From: Paraburkholderia fungorum
GTDB lineage: Bacteria > Pseudomonadota > Gammaproteobacteria > Burkholderiales > Burkholderiaceae
DNA length: 64,000 nucleotides
Direction: 5' to 3'
Assembly (NCBI RefSeq): GCF_902833645.1
Contig: NZ_CADFGE010000001.1
Location: forward strand, 310,001 to 374,000
The notes under the pieces were generated by a model that was given only the letters and a program-made list of their open reading frames with translations, did no database searches and was not told where the DNA came from. Both the position numbers and the translations under genes were made by a program. This document shows positions 1 to 8,456 of this stretch, one piece after another; positions within the stretch are counted from its first letter, which is position 1, and each line of letters begins with the position of its first letter.

Positions 1-1026
1 GAAGAGCGCCTGTGGCCGCGAGCAATGGGGTTGGTCTCAGGCATGTGGGGCGTGGCGACCTTGTGCGGTCCGGCGGTCGGCGGCATCTTCGCGCAGCTCG
101 GCGATTGGCGCCTGGCATTCTGGGTATTGCTGCCGGTTGTGCTGCTGCTCGCCGTGATCGTGCATCGCGAGGTCGACGACAAACGCGCGCATGGCGACGC
201 GGCGGCGCAGCCGATTCCGTTGCTGAAGGTCAGCCTGCTCGGCGCTTCGGTTCTGGTGATTTCCCTCGCCGCCCTGACCGAAGACATGCGTTGGAACGCG
301 CTCGGCGTCATCGCCGGCCTAGGGCTCGTGTGGCTGCTCGCCAGACTCGAACGCAGCGGCGCCGCTCTGCGTCTGCTGCCGAGCGGCTCGTTCTCGATCC
401 GCACGCGAATCGGCAGCATCTACGCCTGCATGAGTCTGCTCGGTATCGGCGTGACCAGTGAAATCTTCGTGCCGTATTTCCTGCAGACGATCCACGGACG
501 TTCGCCGCTGGCCGCCGGTTATCTGACAGCGTTGATGGCGGCCGGCTGGTCGATCGGTTCGATGTTCAGCGCGGGCCGCTCCGCCACCGCCGCGCAGCGC
601 CTGAGCCGCGCCGGTCCGCTGGTCGCGGCACTCGGACTCGCCGCCCTCGCGTGGCTGATGCCGATCGCCGGGTTGTTCGACGGCTCGGCTGGCACGCTCG
701 CCTTGTGCGCGGCGCTCATGAGCGTCGGGCTGGGTGTCGGGATCGGCTGGCCGCATCTGCTCACCCGGGTATTTACCGCCGCGCAGCCAGGCGAAGAGAA
801 CCTCGCGTCACTCTCGATCACCACCATTCAACTGTTCGCGATGGCGTTCGGCTCGGCGCTCGCGGGCCTCGTCGCAAATGGCGCCGGTCTGACGACCCTC
901 GCCCCGCTGCCTGGTGCGCAACACACCGCGCTCTGGCTGTTCGCGACGTTCGCGTTCGCGCCTCTGCTCGCTGCCGGGCTGGTCCGCCAACGCCCGCAAG
1001 CGCGCCTTACCGGAGAAGCATCGTGA
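1..1026 (+). CDS. MFS multidrug/metabolite exporter, C-terminal part (5' end outside window)
   Basis: The reading frame is open from base 1 (EERLWPRAMGLVSGMWG...), so the gene begins left of the window and about 341 C-terminal residues are seen. The segment RLWPRAMGLVSGMWG followed by GPAVGGIFA resembles the end-of-helix-4/helix-5 region (antiporter motif C area) of drug:H+ antiporter-type major facilitator proteins. It is followed by roughly nine hydrophobic stretches, consistent with an inner-membrane exporter. The stop codon overlaps the GTG start of the downstream LysR gene (GTGA, 1023-1026), so the two are probably co-translated. The substrate cannot be read from the sequence. A 14-helix DHA2-type pump is likely; a 12-helix carrier is possible. 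Confidence 0.85.
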   Translation, partial: EERLWPRAMGLVSGMWGVATLCGPAVGGIFAQLGDWRLAFWVLLPVVLLLAVIVHREVDDKRAHGDAAAQPIPLLKVSLLGASVLVISLAALTEDMRWNALGVIAGLGLVWLLARLERSGAALRLLPSGSFSIRTRIGSIYACMSLLGIGVTSEIFVPYFLQTIHGRSPLAAGYLTALMAAGWSIGSMFSAGRSATAAQRLSRAGPLVAALGLAALAWLMPIAGLFDGSAGTLALCAALMSVGLGVGIGWPHLLTRVFTAAQPGEENLASLSITTIQLFAMAFGSALAGLVANGAGLTTLAPLPGAQHTALWLFATFAFAPLLAAGLVRQRPQARLTGEAS

Positions 1027-2018
1027 TAGATCGAGTCCAGGCCATGCGGATCTTCGTGCGCATCGTCGACGCCAGCAGTTTCACGCGCGCCGCCGAATCC
1101 CTCGAAATTCCGCGCGCCACCGCGACAACCACCGTGCAGGCGCTCGAGTCCCTGCTCGGCGTGCAATTGCTGGTACGCACGACGCGCAAGGTCACGGTGA
1201 CCGCGGAAGGCGCCGCGTACTACGAACGCTGCGCGCAGATTCTCGCCGCGATTGAAGAAGTCGAATCGGGCCTGTTCAACCGTCCGGAGAATTTGCGCGG
1301 CCGCTTGCGCGTGGCGATGCCGGGGATGATCGCCGCGTCGATCGTGGTGCCCGCGCTGGCCTCGTTCCGTGCGCTGCATCCGCATGTCGAGCTGGCGCTC
1401 AGTGTGATTCAGCGTACCCTCGACCCCGTCAGCGAAAGCGTGGATTGCAGCATCGAACTGGGGGAGTTGCCCGACTCCCGACTGCTCGCGCGCCGCCTCG
1501 GGTTGCTCGAACGCGTAACCTGCGCGAGCCCGGCCTATCTGGCGCGCTTCGGCCAGCCGAGGCATCTCGACGACCTCTCGGGTCACGTCGCGGTGAACTG
1601 GCTGTCGACGCAAACCGGGCGGCGTGTGGATTTCGAGTTCAGCGTGGCAAGGCGGCCGAGCAAGGTGAAGGTCGACAGCTTCATTCATGTGAACGATGAA
1701 CACACCTATCTCGCATGCGGTCTTGAAGGCCTGGGGCTGATTCAACCCGGGCGCGCCACCGTCGCGCCGTATCTGGCATCCGGACAGTTGCTCGAGGTCT
1801 TGCCGAAGTGCAAGCCCACAGCAATTCCCATCTCTGTGACGTATGTGAAAAGCCGGCAGATTTCGCCGCGCGTGCGGGCGTTTGTCGACTGGCTCGCCGA
1901 GATTTTTGAAAATGCGCCGGGGACGGTCAAGGCATCGCCACCGCTAGCCGAACCGCCGTTCTGGCCCGTACTCGATGCGCAGCAGGGGTGTTACGACGTC
2001 GATACGGCATCGCGTTAG
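1023..2018 (+). CDS. LysR-family transcriptional regulator
   Basis: This 331-residue protein has an N-terminal winged helix-turn-helix (about residues 8-65: MRIFVRIVDASSFTRAAESL, then the recognition helix around ATATTTVQALE) and a LysR substrate-binding domain. I chose the GTG at 1023 because GGAGAAG lies about 8 bases upstream and it gives a 4-base overlap with the exporter stop codon. An ATG at 1044 is the alternative. The first helix motif resembles the PecT/CrgA/DsdC-like subgroup that often controls an adjacent exporter. Co-transcription downstream of the pump suggests it regulates that operon. The C-terminal 25 residues (from KASPPLAEP on) extend beyond the usual family length. Confidence 0.9.
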   Translation: MIDRVQAMRIFVRIVDASSFTRAAESLEIPRATATTTVQALESLLGVQLLVRTTRKVTVTAEGAAYYERCAQILAAIEEVESGLFNRPENLRGRLRVAMPGMIAASIVVPALASFRALHPHVELALSVIQRTLDPVSESVDCSIELGELPDSRLLARRLGLLERVTCASPAYLARFGQPRHLDDLSGHVAVNWLSTQTGRRVDFEFSVARRPSKVKVDSFIHVNDEHTYLACGLEGLGLIQPGRATVAPYLASGQLLEVLPKCKPTAIPISVTYVKSRQISPRVRAFVDWLAEIFENAPGTVKASPPLAEPPFWPVLDAQQGCYDVDTASR

Positions 2019-2123
2019 GGCGCATTGGCGGCATAAGCAGCACCGGCAATGCTCGCCTCAACGCGCCTGCGCGACCTTCGCACCGCCGGTTTGGGGCGGC
2101 TCAACCCATCGTGGTTCCGAATC

Positions 2124-3326
2124 TCAACTGTGCTCTGACGCCGCCACTTGAGCAGCGGCCGCTTCCGCCGCAGCCAAGGCAGGCGACACGATCGCCGCCT
2201 GACCGGTCTGCCGGCGCGAGCGGCCTGAACTCAGATAGTCGGCGATCGAGTCCTGCGTGACTTCGCCGACGTAACGACCGTCGCCATCCAGCACCGGCAT
2301 CCACGACGAGTTGAACTGATACATCTTCGACAGCACGATGCGCAGATGCTCGTCGGCGCTCACCGTTGCCTTGAACTCGCTCAGATGCTCGCCACACACA
2401 CCCTGCCCTGCTCGCGCGGCACGGCGCGTCACGTAACCGAGCGCCTGCTGGTTGTCGTCGACGATGGTCAGGTAGCGGCTATCGCTGTCGTCCATCATCT
2501 GGAACGCGCGCGTAAGCGGCATATCGGCACGGGCAGTTTCCGGCTGCGTCGCGGCGTCACCGGCCTTGACCAGCAGCAGGCGTTTCAACGTGCTGTCCTG
2601 ACCGACAAACGCGCCGACAAACTCATCGCGCGGGTGCGCGAGCAGCGTGTCCGGATGATCGTATTGCACCAGTTGCCCGCGGCGGAACACGGCGACGCGA
2701 TCACCGAGCTTGATCGCTTCGTCGATATCGTGGCTCACCATGATCACCGTCTTGTTCAACTGACGCTGCATCTGGAAGAACTCGTTCTGGATCGACTCGC
2801 GATTGATCGGGTCGACCGCGCCGAACGGCTCGTCCATCAACAGCACCGGCGGATCGGCAGCCAGCGCGCGAATCACGCCGATCCGCTGCTGCTGCCCGCC
2901 CGACAGTTCGCGCGGATAGCGCTTCAGATACTGCTTCGGATCGAGTGCGACCATCGACATCAGCTCGGTTGCGCGCTCGCGGCAGCGCTTCTTGTCCCAG
3001 CCGAGCAGACGCGGGACGACCGTGATGTTCTCTTCGATCGTCATGTTCGGGAACAAGCCGATCTGCTGGATCACATAGCCGATGTGGCGGCGCAGTTCCA
3101 CTTCGTTCAACGCCGAGGTGTCCTCGCCGTTAATCAGCACCCGGCCCGAGGTCGGCGCAATCAGACGGTTGATCATCTTCAACGTGGTGGTCTTGCCGCA
3201 GCCCGACGGTCCGAGAAACACGCAGATTTCTCCTTCGCCGACAGTGAGGCTCACCGAGTCGACGGCGCGTACCGGCTGGCCGTCTTTCTGCGTAAACGTC
3301 TTGGTCAGTTTGTCGAGTTCGATCAT
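2124..3326 (-). CDS. Osmoprotectant ABC transporter, ATP-binding protein with CBS domains
   Basis: This 400-residue ATPase would power uptake of quaternary ammonium osmolytes such as glycine betaine or choline (OpuCA/OsmV/ProV type). Walker A (GPSGCGKTT, about 39-47), the signature LSGGQ (141-145), Walker B (VLLMDEP, 161-167) and the switch histidine region (MVSHDIDEA) are all present. The C-terminal third looks like a tandem CBS pair, which in this family senses ionic strength. The start at 3326 (MIELDKLTK) overlaps the permease stop by 4 bases (ATGA), so the much longer upstream reading frame is not real. It is the last gene of a four-gene operon on the minus strand. Confidence 0.93.
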   Translation of the reverse strand: MIELDKLTKTFTQKDGQPVRAVDSVSLTVGEGEICVFLGPSGCGKTTTLKMINRLIAPTSGRVLINGEDTSALNEVELRRHIGYVIQQIGLFPNMTIEENITVVPRLLGWDKKRCRERATELMSMVALDPKQYLKRYPRELSGGQQQRIGVIRALAADPPVLLMDEPFGAVDPINRESIQNEFFQMQRQLNKTVIMVSHDIDEAIKLGDRVAVFRRGQLVQYDHPDTLLAHPRDEFVGAFVGQDSTLKRLLLVKAGDAATQPETARADMPLTRAFQMMDDSDSRYLTIVDDNQQALGYVTRRAARAGQGVCGEHLSEFKATVSADEHLRIVLSKMYQFNSSWMPVLDGDGRYVGEVTQDSIADYLSSGRSRRQTGQAAIVSPALAAAEAAAAQVAASEHS

Positions 3327-3976
3327 GTCTTTTGTACTCCCTTCGGTGTCAGCAAGCGTTGCAGCGCTTGCAGCAGCAAGTCGGCGACGATCGCGAGCAC
3401 GCTCACGAGCACCGCGCCTACCAGTAGTTTCATCATGTTGCTCTGGCCGATCGCGCGGATAATCAGCGTGCCGAGGCCGCCCGCGCCGATCACCGCGGCA
3501 ATCGTCATCACGCCGATGTTCATCACCACCGCTGTGCGCACGCCGCCGAGAATCACCGGCACCGCAAGCGGCAAATCGACGAGCCGCAAGCGTTGCCAAT
3601 CCGTCATGCCGATGCCGATACCGGCTTCCTTGATGCCGGCGTCGACGTTGCGTAGCGCAAGGTAAGTGTTACGCATGATCGGCAACAGCGAGTAAAGGAA
3701 CACGGCGGTGATCGCGGGTACCGCGCCGATGCCCTGGCCGAAGCGCGAGAACACCGGAATCATCAAGCCGAACAGCGCGATTGACGGCAAGGTCAGCACC
3801 ACGGTTGCAACGCTCAGCAGCGGCGCGGCAAGCCACTCATGCCGATTGATCAGGATACCCAGGGGTACGCCGACGATAATCGCGCATCCCACCGCGATAC
3901 CCACCAGCCAGATGTGCTGGACGGTCAGTTGCAGAAGTTCCGGCCAGTTGGCCGATAAGTAGTCGAATACAGTCAT
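3323..3976 (-). CDS. Osmoprotectant ABC transporter permease 1
   Basis: This is a 217-residue inner-membrane permease of the BPD_transp_1 type, with about five to six hydrophobic helices. The EAA-loop equivalent is visible around GIKEAGIGIGMTDWQRL, where the ATPase docks. The length fits OpuCB/OpuCD/OsmW-type permeases. It overlaps the ATPase start by 4 bases and lies 14 bases downstream of the binding-protein gene. Together with the second permease (4884-5600) it should form a heterodimeric channel. Confidence 0.92.
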   Translation of the reverse strand: MTVFDYLSANWPELLQLTVQHIWLVGIAVGCAIIVGVPLGILINRHEWLAAPLLSVATVVLTLPSIALFGLMIPVFSRFGQGIGAVPAITAVFLYSLLPIMRNTYLALRNVDAGIKEAGIGIGMTDWQRLRLVDLPLAVPVILGGVRTAVVMNIGVMTIAAVIGAGGLGTLIIRAIGQSNMMKLLVGAVLVSVLAIVADLLLQALQRLLTPKGVQKT

Positions 3977-3990
3977 ATCAAGGTCTCCGC

Positions 3991-4887
3991 TCAGGGCAGC
4001 TTGTGCGTGCGCAGGAACTCCGCTGCGACTTCACGCACCGGCTTGCCGTCGATGTCGACCTGCTTGTTCATCTCCAGCATGGCGTCGTTGTTCAGCGCGT
4101 CGGACAGCGCGTTCAACTGCGCGGCGAGTTGCGGGTTCTGGTCGAGGATCGGTTTGCGCACCACCGGCGTGGCGTTATACGCGGGGAAATAGTGGCGGTC
4201 GTCTTCGAGCGGCACGATGTTGAAGCCCTTCACGCGGCCGTCCGTCGTGTAGATCAGACCGATCGGCACCTGGTTGTTATGCAACGCCGTATAGACGAGG
4301 CCCGGATCCATCTGACGCGTTTCCGCGCGGCTGAACTGCATACCGTAGGCGGCTTCGAGCGGCTTCAAACCGTCCGGACGATTGGCGAACTCCGCATCCA
4401 TCGCGAACACGTGCTTCTTCTTCGGCTCGGCGGCGATCTTCGCGGCGAGTTGCGAAATCGTGCGGATGCCGGTTTGCTGCGCTACCTGCTGCGGTAAACC
4501 AAGCGCGTAGGTGTTGTTCAACGGGGAGCAGTCGAGCCAGACGAGGCCACGTTTTGCATCGAGTGCTTTCACGCGCTCGTACATCGTCTTCGGATCGAGC
4601 TTCTCGGTGATCTTGTTGTACACAATCGCGGCCGTGCCGGTGTATTCCCACGTGATATCGACCTGGCCGTTCTCCTGCGCACTGCGCAACAGCGTGCTGC
4701 CGAGACCGGTGCGGGCGTCGACCGTGTAGCCCTTCGAGCGCAGATACCGCGAGGTGATTTCGGTCAGGACGTATTGCTCGGTGAAGTTCTTGCCGCCGAG
4801 TACCAGGGTGGCCGCACTTGCATGGAGGCTGGTAAAGAGCAGCGCACCGGCTGCGATCCAGCGGCAGCGTTTGAACAGATTCATCAT
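3991..4887 (-). CDS. Periplasmic glycine betaine/choline-type substrate-binding protein
   Basis: This 298-residue protein has a clear signal peptide (MMNLFKRCRWIAAGALLFTS, cleavage near HASA-A). The mature domain is of the OpuAC/OsmX type: the opening segment LVLGGKNFTEQYVLTEI and the segment VDITWEYTGTA are typical of the family. No lipobox cysteine is obvious, so a soluble periplasmic protein fits. It sits between the two permease genes and overlaps the upstream permease stop by 4 bases. The ligand (betaine, choline, carnitine or ectoine) is inferred from the family only. Confidence 0.92.
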   Translation of the reverse strand: MMNLFKRCRWIAAGALLFTSLHASAATLVLGGKNFTEQYVLTEITSRYLRSKGYTVDARTGLGSTLLRSAQENGQVDITWEYTGTAAIVYNKITEKLDPKTMYERVKALDAKRGLVWLDCSPLNNTYALGLPQQVAQQTGIRTISQLAAKIAAEPKKKHVFAMDAEFANRPDGLKPLEAAYGMQFSRAETRQMDPGLVYTALHNNQVPIGLIYTTDGRVKGFNIVPLEDDRHYFPAYNATPVVRKPILDQNPQLAAQLNALSDALNNDAMLEMNKQVDIDGKPVREVAAEFLRTHKLP

Positions 4888-5600
4888 GCCGTCACCTCGC
4901 GTCGTGCGAGCAGGTAGCGGCTGCCGGCCGAGACGACGCCGTCGAGCACCAGCGCGAGAATCGCGGTGGCCGCGGCACCAAGCAAAAGCTGCTGCTGATT
5001 GTTCAGATAGATGCCCGGGAAGATCAGCGTGCCGAGGCTGTCCGCGCCGATCAGATATGCGAGCGGTGCGCTGCCCACGTTGATCGCAAGCGCCGTGCGC
5101 ACGCCGCCGATGATGATCGGCATCGCGTTGGGTAACTCCACGCGCAGCAGCGATTGCCAGCCGGTCATGCCGAGACCTCGGGCTGCTTCACGCAAGGCGG
5201 GCGACACGCTTTTCATGCCTTCGTAAGCGTTACGGGTGATCGGCAGCAACGACGCGAGAAACAGCGCAACCAACGCAGGTATATCGCCGATGCCGAAGAT
5301 GCCGAGCGCGATCGCCAGCACTGCCAACGATGGGATCGTGTTGCCGATATTGAAGATCTGCATGAAACGCTCGGCATGACGCGCGAACGACGGCCGGCTG
5401 AGCAGCACGCCACAGGGGATGCCGACCAGCAGTGCAAGCGCCATCGAGTAACCGACCAGCAGCAGATGCCGTTTCGTGTAGTAGACGAGATCGGGTGCGT
5501 ACTGGTGCAATGCGCCGGGGTCGATCGCGCGGCACAGCAGCGCGACGACAATGCCGATGGCGACAAGACTGCCGATCAGTCTGGCAGGACGTTGAATCAT
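4884..5600 (-). CDS. Osmoprotectant ABC transporter permease 2
   Basis: This 238-residue permease is the first gene of the osmoprotectant operon. The start at 5600 (MIQRPARLIG) is chosen because AAGGAGG lies about 9 bases upstream; a longer in-frame extension upstream has no such site. It has a membrane anchor at about 10-25 followed by a periplasmic stretch, then the permease core with an EAA-like loop (ALREAARGLGMTGWQSL). It is a paralogue of the permease at 3323-3976. Its promoter must lie in the 5601-6230 gap. Confidence 0.9.
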   Translation of the reverse strand: MIQRPARLIGSLVAIGIVVALLCRAIDPGALHQYAPDLVYYTKRHLLLVGYSMALALLVGIPCGVLLSRPSFARHAERFMQIFNIGNTIPSLAVLAIALGIFGIGDIPALVALFLASLLPITRNAYEGMKSVSPALREAARGLGMTGWQSLLRVELPNAMPIIIGGVRTALAINVGSAPLAYLIGADSLGTLIFPGIYLNNQQQLLLGAAATAILALVLDGVVSAGSRYLLARREVTA

Positions 5601-6087
5601 GAAGATGCGCCTCCTTGTTCGAGCGACGCGCGGAAATAGCCACGCCGCACAGGCGTCGTGACGACGCTGCGAATGGGAAGTTCGGGACGCGGCTAGTGCC
5701 GCGAATTGAACCGAGTGGTGCCGGGGAGTCTGTTTTTTCCTCGGCGCGAGGGCGGTGGTTTTGCTTTCGCCTTCGGTGGCTTGCCAGTCAGCGAAGACTG
5801 GTGCCAGATCCATCGATCATGCGGATAGCTACGCCAGGTAGCTGGTCCGCTTAACGGGGGCTGAGGCCCCTGAGGTGCTGGTTTTTGACCTGCGGTAGGT
5901 CGAATGCGATTTACTGCTAATTTGCACTCAACCCCTTCTAACTTGAGCTATGTAGCTGGGATTTCACGGTTAGGATGCTGGGATTATACGGATGTTGGAT
6001 AGCTTCGTCTACCCATGTGGTTAATCCATAGCATTTACGGTGCTGCTTTCAAGGCGAACTGGGGGCACCTTTTCTCGTTCTGTTTGC

Positions 6088-6125
6088 GGTCTATCAACGT
6101 TGCCCCGTGCGGGGGGCCTGCCCTT
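6088..6125. repeat. Degenerate copy of the 'GGTCTATTAGCGTTGCCCC' repeat
   Basis: Bases 6088-6106 (GGTCTATCAACGTTGCCCC) match the arm sequence at 20488-20506 with two differences and continue with a GTGCGGGG segment as in the arm. The hairpin portion found in the full element is missing, so this looks like a decayed fragment. Confidence 0.55.
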
Positions 6126-6129
6126 TTTT

Positions 6130-6183
6130 CCCCGAAAAAGCTCACCGTCAGGCTCTTTCTTCGCTCCCGAAAACGCTCACCTT
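6130..6183 (-). repeat. Two iteron-like motifs
   Basis: CCCCGAAAAAGCTCACCGT (6130-6148) and CTCCCGAAAACGCTCACCTT (6164-6183) are reverse complements of the origin iteron (AAGGTGAG, two bases, TTTTCGGGAG). The second copy is a perfect consensus match. They lie 57 kb from the initiator gene. Confidence 0.7.
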
Positions 6184-6235
6184 GAACCCTGCCGGTGCGT
6201 GCGGCACGCATTCATGACCCCGGCAGGCTCATGGT

Positions 6236-7036
6236 TCATTTGCCGCCAAACACCGGAGGCCGCCGCTCCGAAAACGCGGCCAGTCCCTCGCTGAAATCCG
6301 CGCTCTCGCAGGCCTGCCGGCGAAGCTCGGCAATCTGTTCCATCGCCTGCACAGGCATGGGTTGCAGGTCCTCAAGTATCCGCAGTTGCTCCTTCACCGC
6401 CTGGATCGCCAGCGGCGCTTTGCTCGCTATTCCCCGCGCCATTTCAAGCGCCGTTGCTTCCAGTTTGTCGCTGTCGACCAGGCGGTTGATTACGCCGAAG
6501 CGCTCGGCACGCGCCGCGTCGAGTGGCTGCGCGCTGAAGAACATCTCCTTCAGCACGTGAATCGGCACATTGTTGAAGAATCGCAGCAGGCCGCTCGTGG
6601 TGTAAGGCAAGCCAATGTTCGCCGGCGTCATCGCTAAGCGCGCGCTTCCATCGGCAACGACCAGGTCGCAACTCATCGCCAGATCGACCGCGCCGCCCCA
6701 CGCGGAACCCGATACCATCGCGATCACCACGCCCGGGTACGCGCGCACGCGGCGCAACACCTGCTCCAACGGCTTGCCGTACGCAATCGGATCGCGGTCG
6801 TGCATCAACTCGCCAAGATCGTGGCCCGCGCTCCAAACGTCCTGCCCGATGCCGCTGCCCAGTATCACGACCGGAATTCGCCGTGCAGCTAGCTCGCAGA
6901 GATGCGAGTCGAGTGCCTGCAATAACTCCGCGCTGAGCGCATTCCTGCGCGTAGGATGGCTGAACGTTAAACGTGCGATCCGTTCATCCGCTATCTCAAC
7001 TGTTACCGTGAACGGCAACGCGTTCGGTGTGTTCAT
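6236..7036 (-). CDS. Enoyl-CoA hydratase/isomerase family protein, methylmalonyl-CoA decarboxylase-like
   Basis: This is a 266-residue crotonase-fold protein. Several segments closely follow E. coli methylmalonyl-CoA decarboxylase (ScpB/YgfG): SAGHDLGEL with its catalytic-site histidine, DPIAYGKPLEQV, VSGSAWGGAVDLAMSCDL, and MTPANIGLPY with the family tyrosine. This suggests decarboxylation of (R)-methylmalonyl-CoA or a similar acyl-CoA to propionyl-CoA. The start at 7036 (MNTPNALPF) has AGAGGT upstream. The gene follows a class III CoA-transferase and an MFS carrier on the same strand. A plain enoyl-CoA hydratase remains possible. Confidence 0.85.
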   Translation of the reverse strand: MNTPNALPFTVTVEIADERIARLTFSHPTRRNALSAELLQALDSHLCELAARRIPVVILGSGIGQDVWSAGHDLGELMHDRDPIAYGKPLEQVLRRVRAYPGVVIAMVSGSAWGGAVDLAMSCDLVVADGSARLAMTPANIGLPYTTSGLLRFFNNVPIHVLKEMFFSAQPLDAARAERFGVINRLVDSDKLEATALEMARGIASKAPLAIQAVKEQLRILEDLQPMPVQAMEQIAELRRQACESADFSEGLAAFSERRPPVFGGK

Positions 7037-7076
7037 TGTGTGACCTCTACAGCATGTTTCAAGATTTGCATCCTGC

Positions 7077-8336
7077 TCATTGGGTAATGCCAGCCTCGCG
7101 CTCCGTAGCCTTCTCCTTCGACAGATACTCGCCCTGTTGATGCACCGCTTTGGCGGCAAGCAATGCCTTGATCGAGACCTCGTCGAAGCCCGCTTCGCGC
7201 AATACATCGACAGTATGTTCGCCAAGACCCGGCGGCGCATGCCGGCTGATGTGAGGCGAAGCCTCACCCGTTATCGTCGAACCCGATACCGGCGTGACGA
7301 CCTGGCGCAGCGCGCCGAGTGTCGGATGCTCGACCGTTTCCACCAATCGGCAATGCTGCACCTGAGGGTCGGCGAATACTTCGTCTAACGTATTGATCGG
7401 GCCGGCCGGCAATCCCACGCCGATGAAAAGTTCGGTCCACTCCCTTTTGCTACGCGTCTTTAAACGCGTTTCCAGCGCCACCTTCAATTCGTCGCGATGC
7501 GCGACGCGGGCTTCGTTGGTCGCGAAGCGGGAGTCGTCCGGCAACGCGGGTAAATCCAGCAACTGGCACAAGCGCAGCCACATGTCCGACGTAATCGGCG
7601 CGATGTTGAGCGGGCCATCGGCGGTTTCGAACACGCCATAGGGCGCGATCACCGCATGCGCGTTGCCGGTGCGGCGTGGAATGTCGCCAAGGCTCAGGTA
7701 GCGCTGCCCATGCACGCTCAAAAGCCCCACCAGACTCGCAAGCAACGAGGTGCTCACATGCTGGCCACGCCCGGTTCGCTCGCGCTCCAACAACGCGGAC
7801 AGGATCGCCATCGCGAGCCACATGCCCGAACTCAGATCGCCAATCGCGGTGCCGGTACGCGTGGGGTCGCCATCGGCGAAACCGGTCAGGCTCATCAGGC
7901 CGGAATACCCTTGCGCGATCTGGTCGAAACCGGGCCAGCCGCTCATCGGACCATCCGCGCCAAATGCATTGATGCTGCCCATCACCAGCCGCGGATTGCG
8001 CGCGCTGAGCACGTCGTAACCGAGCCCCATGCTGTCGATGGTGCCAGGCTTGAAGTTCTCGATCACGACGTCGGCATCGTCGATCAGCCGATGAATCGCC
8101 GCCAGTCCTTCGGGGTTGCGAAAGTCGATGCACACGCCGCGCTTGTTACGATTGCAGGAGAGATAGTAGGTACTCACACCTCGGTCGAATGGCCCCCAGG
8201 TCCGGCTCATATCGCCGCCCGGACCCGGTTCGACCTTGATGACATCCGCGCCGAGATCGGCCAGCACCATCGAGCAGAACGGCCCCGACAGCGCACGGCT
8301 CAGTTCGACGACCTTGATTCCTTGTAACGCTTGCAT
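7077..8336 (-). CDS. Class III CoA-transferase (CaiB/BaiF family)
   Basis: This is a 419-residue protein of the usual family length. The N-terminus IKVVELSRALSGPF and DLGADVIKVEP are typical, and the catalytic aspartate sits at about D138 in PGFDQIAQ. The family moves CoA between carboxylic acids through an aspartyl-CoA thioester in the cytoplasm. It lies 40 bases upstream of the decarboxylase-like gene, so the likely role is activation of the imported acid to the CoA ester that the next enzyme uses. The CoA donor and acceptor cannot be read from sequence. Confidence 0.93.
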   Translation of the reverse strand: MQALQGIKVVELSRALSGPFCSMVLADLGADVIKVEPGPGGDMSRTWGPFDRGVSTYYLSCNRNKRGVCIDFRNPEGLAAIHRLIDDADVVIENFKPGTIDSMGLGYDVLSARNPRLVMGSINAFGADGPMSGWPGFDQIAQGYSGLMSLTGFADGDPTRTGTAIGDLSSGMWLAMAILSALLERERTGRGQHVSTSLLASLVGLLSVHGQRYLSLGDIPRRTGNAHAVIAPYGVFETADGPLNIAPITSDMWLRLCQLLDLPALPDDSRFATNEARVAHRDELKVALETRLKTRSKREWTELFIGVGLPAGPINTLDEVFADPQVQHCRLVETVEHPTLGALRQVVTPVSGSTITGEASPHISRHAPPGLGEHTVDVLREAGFDEVSIKALLAAKAVHQQGEYLSKEKATEREAGITQ

Positions 8337-8456
8337 TCAGTTCTCCAGCGAATTGATGACGGCTGCGGATAGCCTGTGTGACGCGCTTGCGCGCTGCCCG
8401 CACTGCAACACCCAAAGACCGGCGCAGGCAGCGCGATCGATGCGCTCGGCGAGGCG

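Larger units (their letters stand above)
5601..6235. other. 635-bp intergenic region
   Basis: No credible gene is present. The segment separates the osmoprotectant operon (transcribed leftwards) from the 3' end of the crotonase gene. The stretch 5880-6030 is noticeably AT-richer than its surroundings and could hold the operon promoter. Bases 6088-6125 are a degenerate relative of the repeat arm seen at 20464-20632 (GGTCTATCAACGTTGCCCC), and two iteron-like motifs follow at 6130-6183. Confidence 0.6.

Noticed and set aside
4884..5813. Longer N-terminus for the first osmoprotectant permease
   Set aside because: The added 70 residues are hydrophilic and unlike the family, while AAGGAGG sits at the right distance from the start at 5600.
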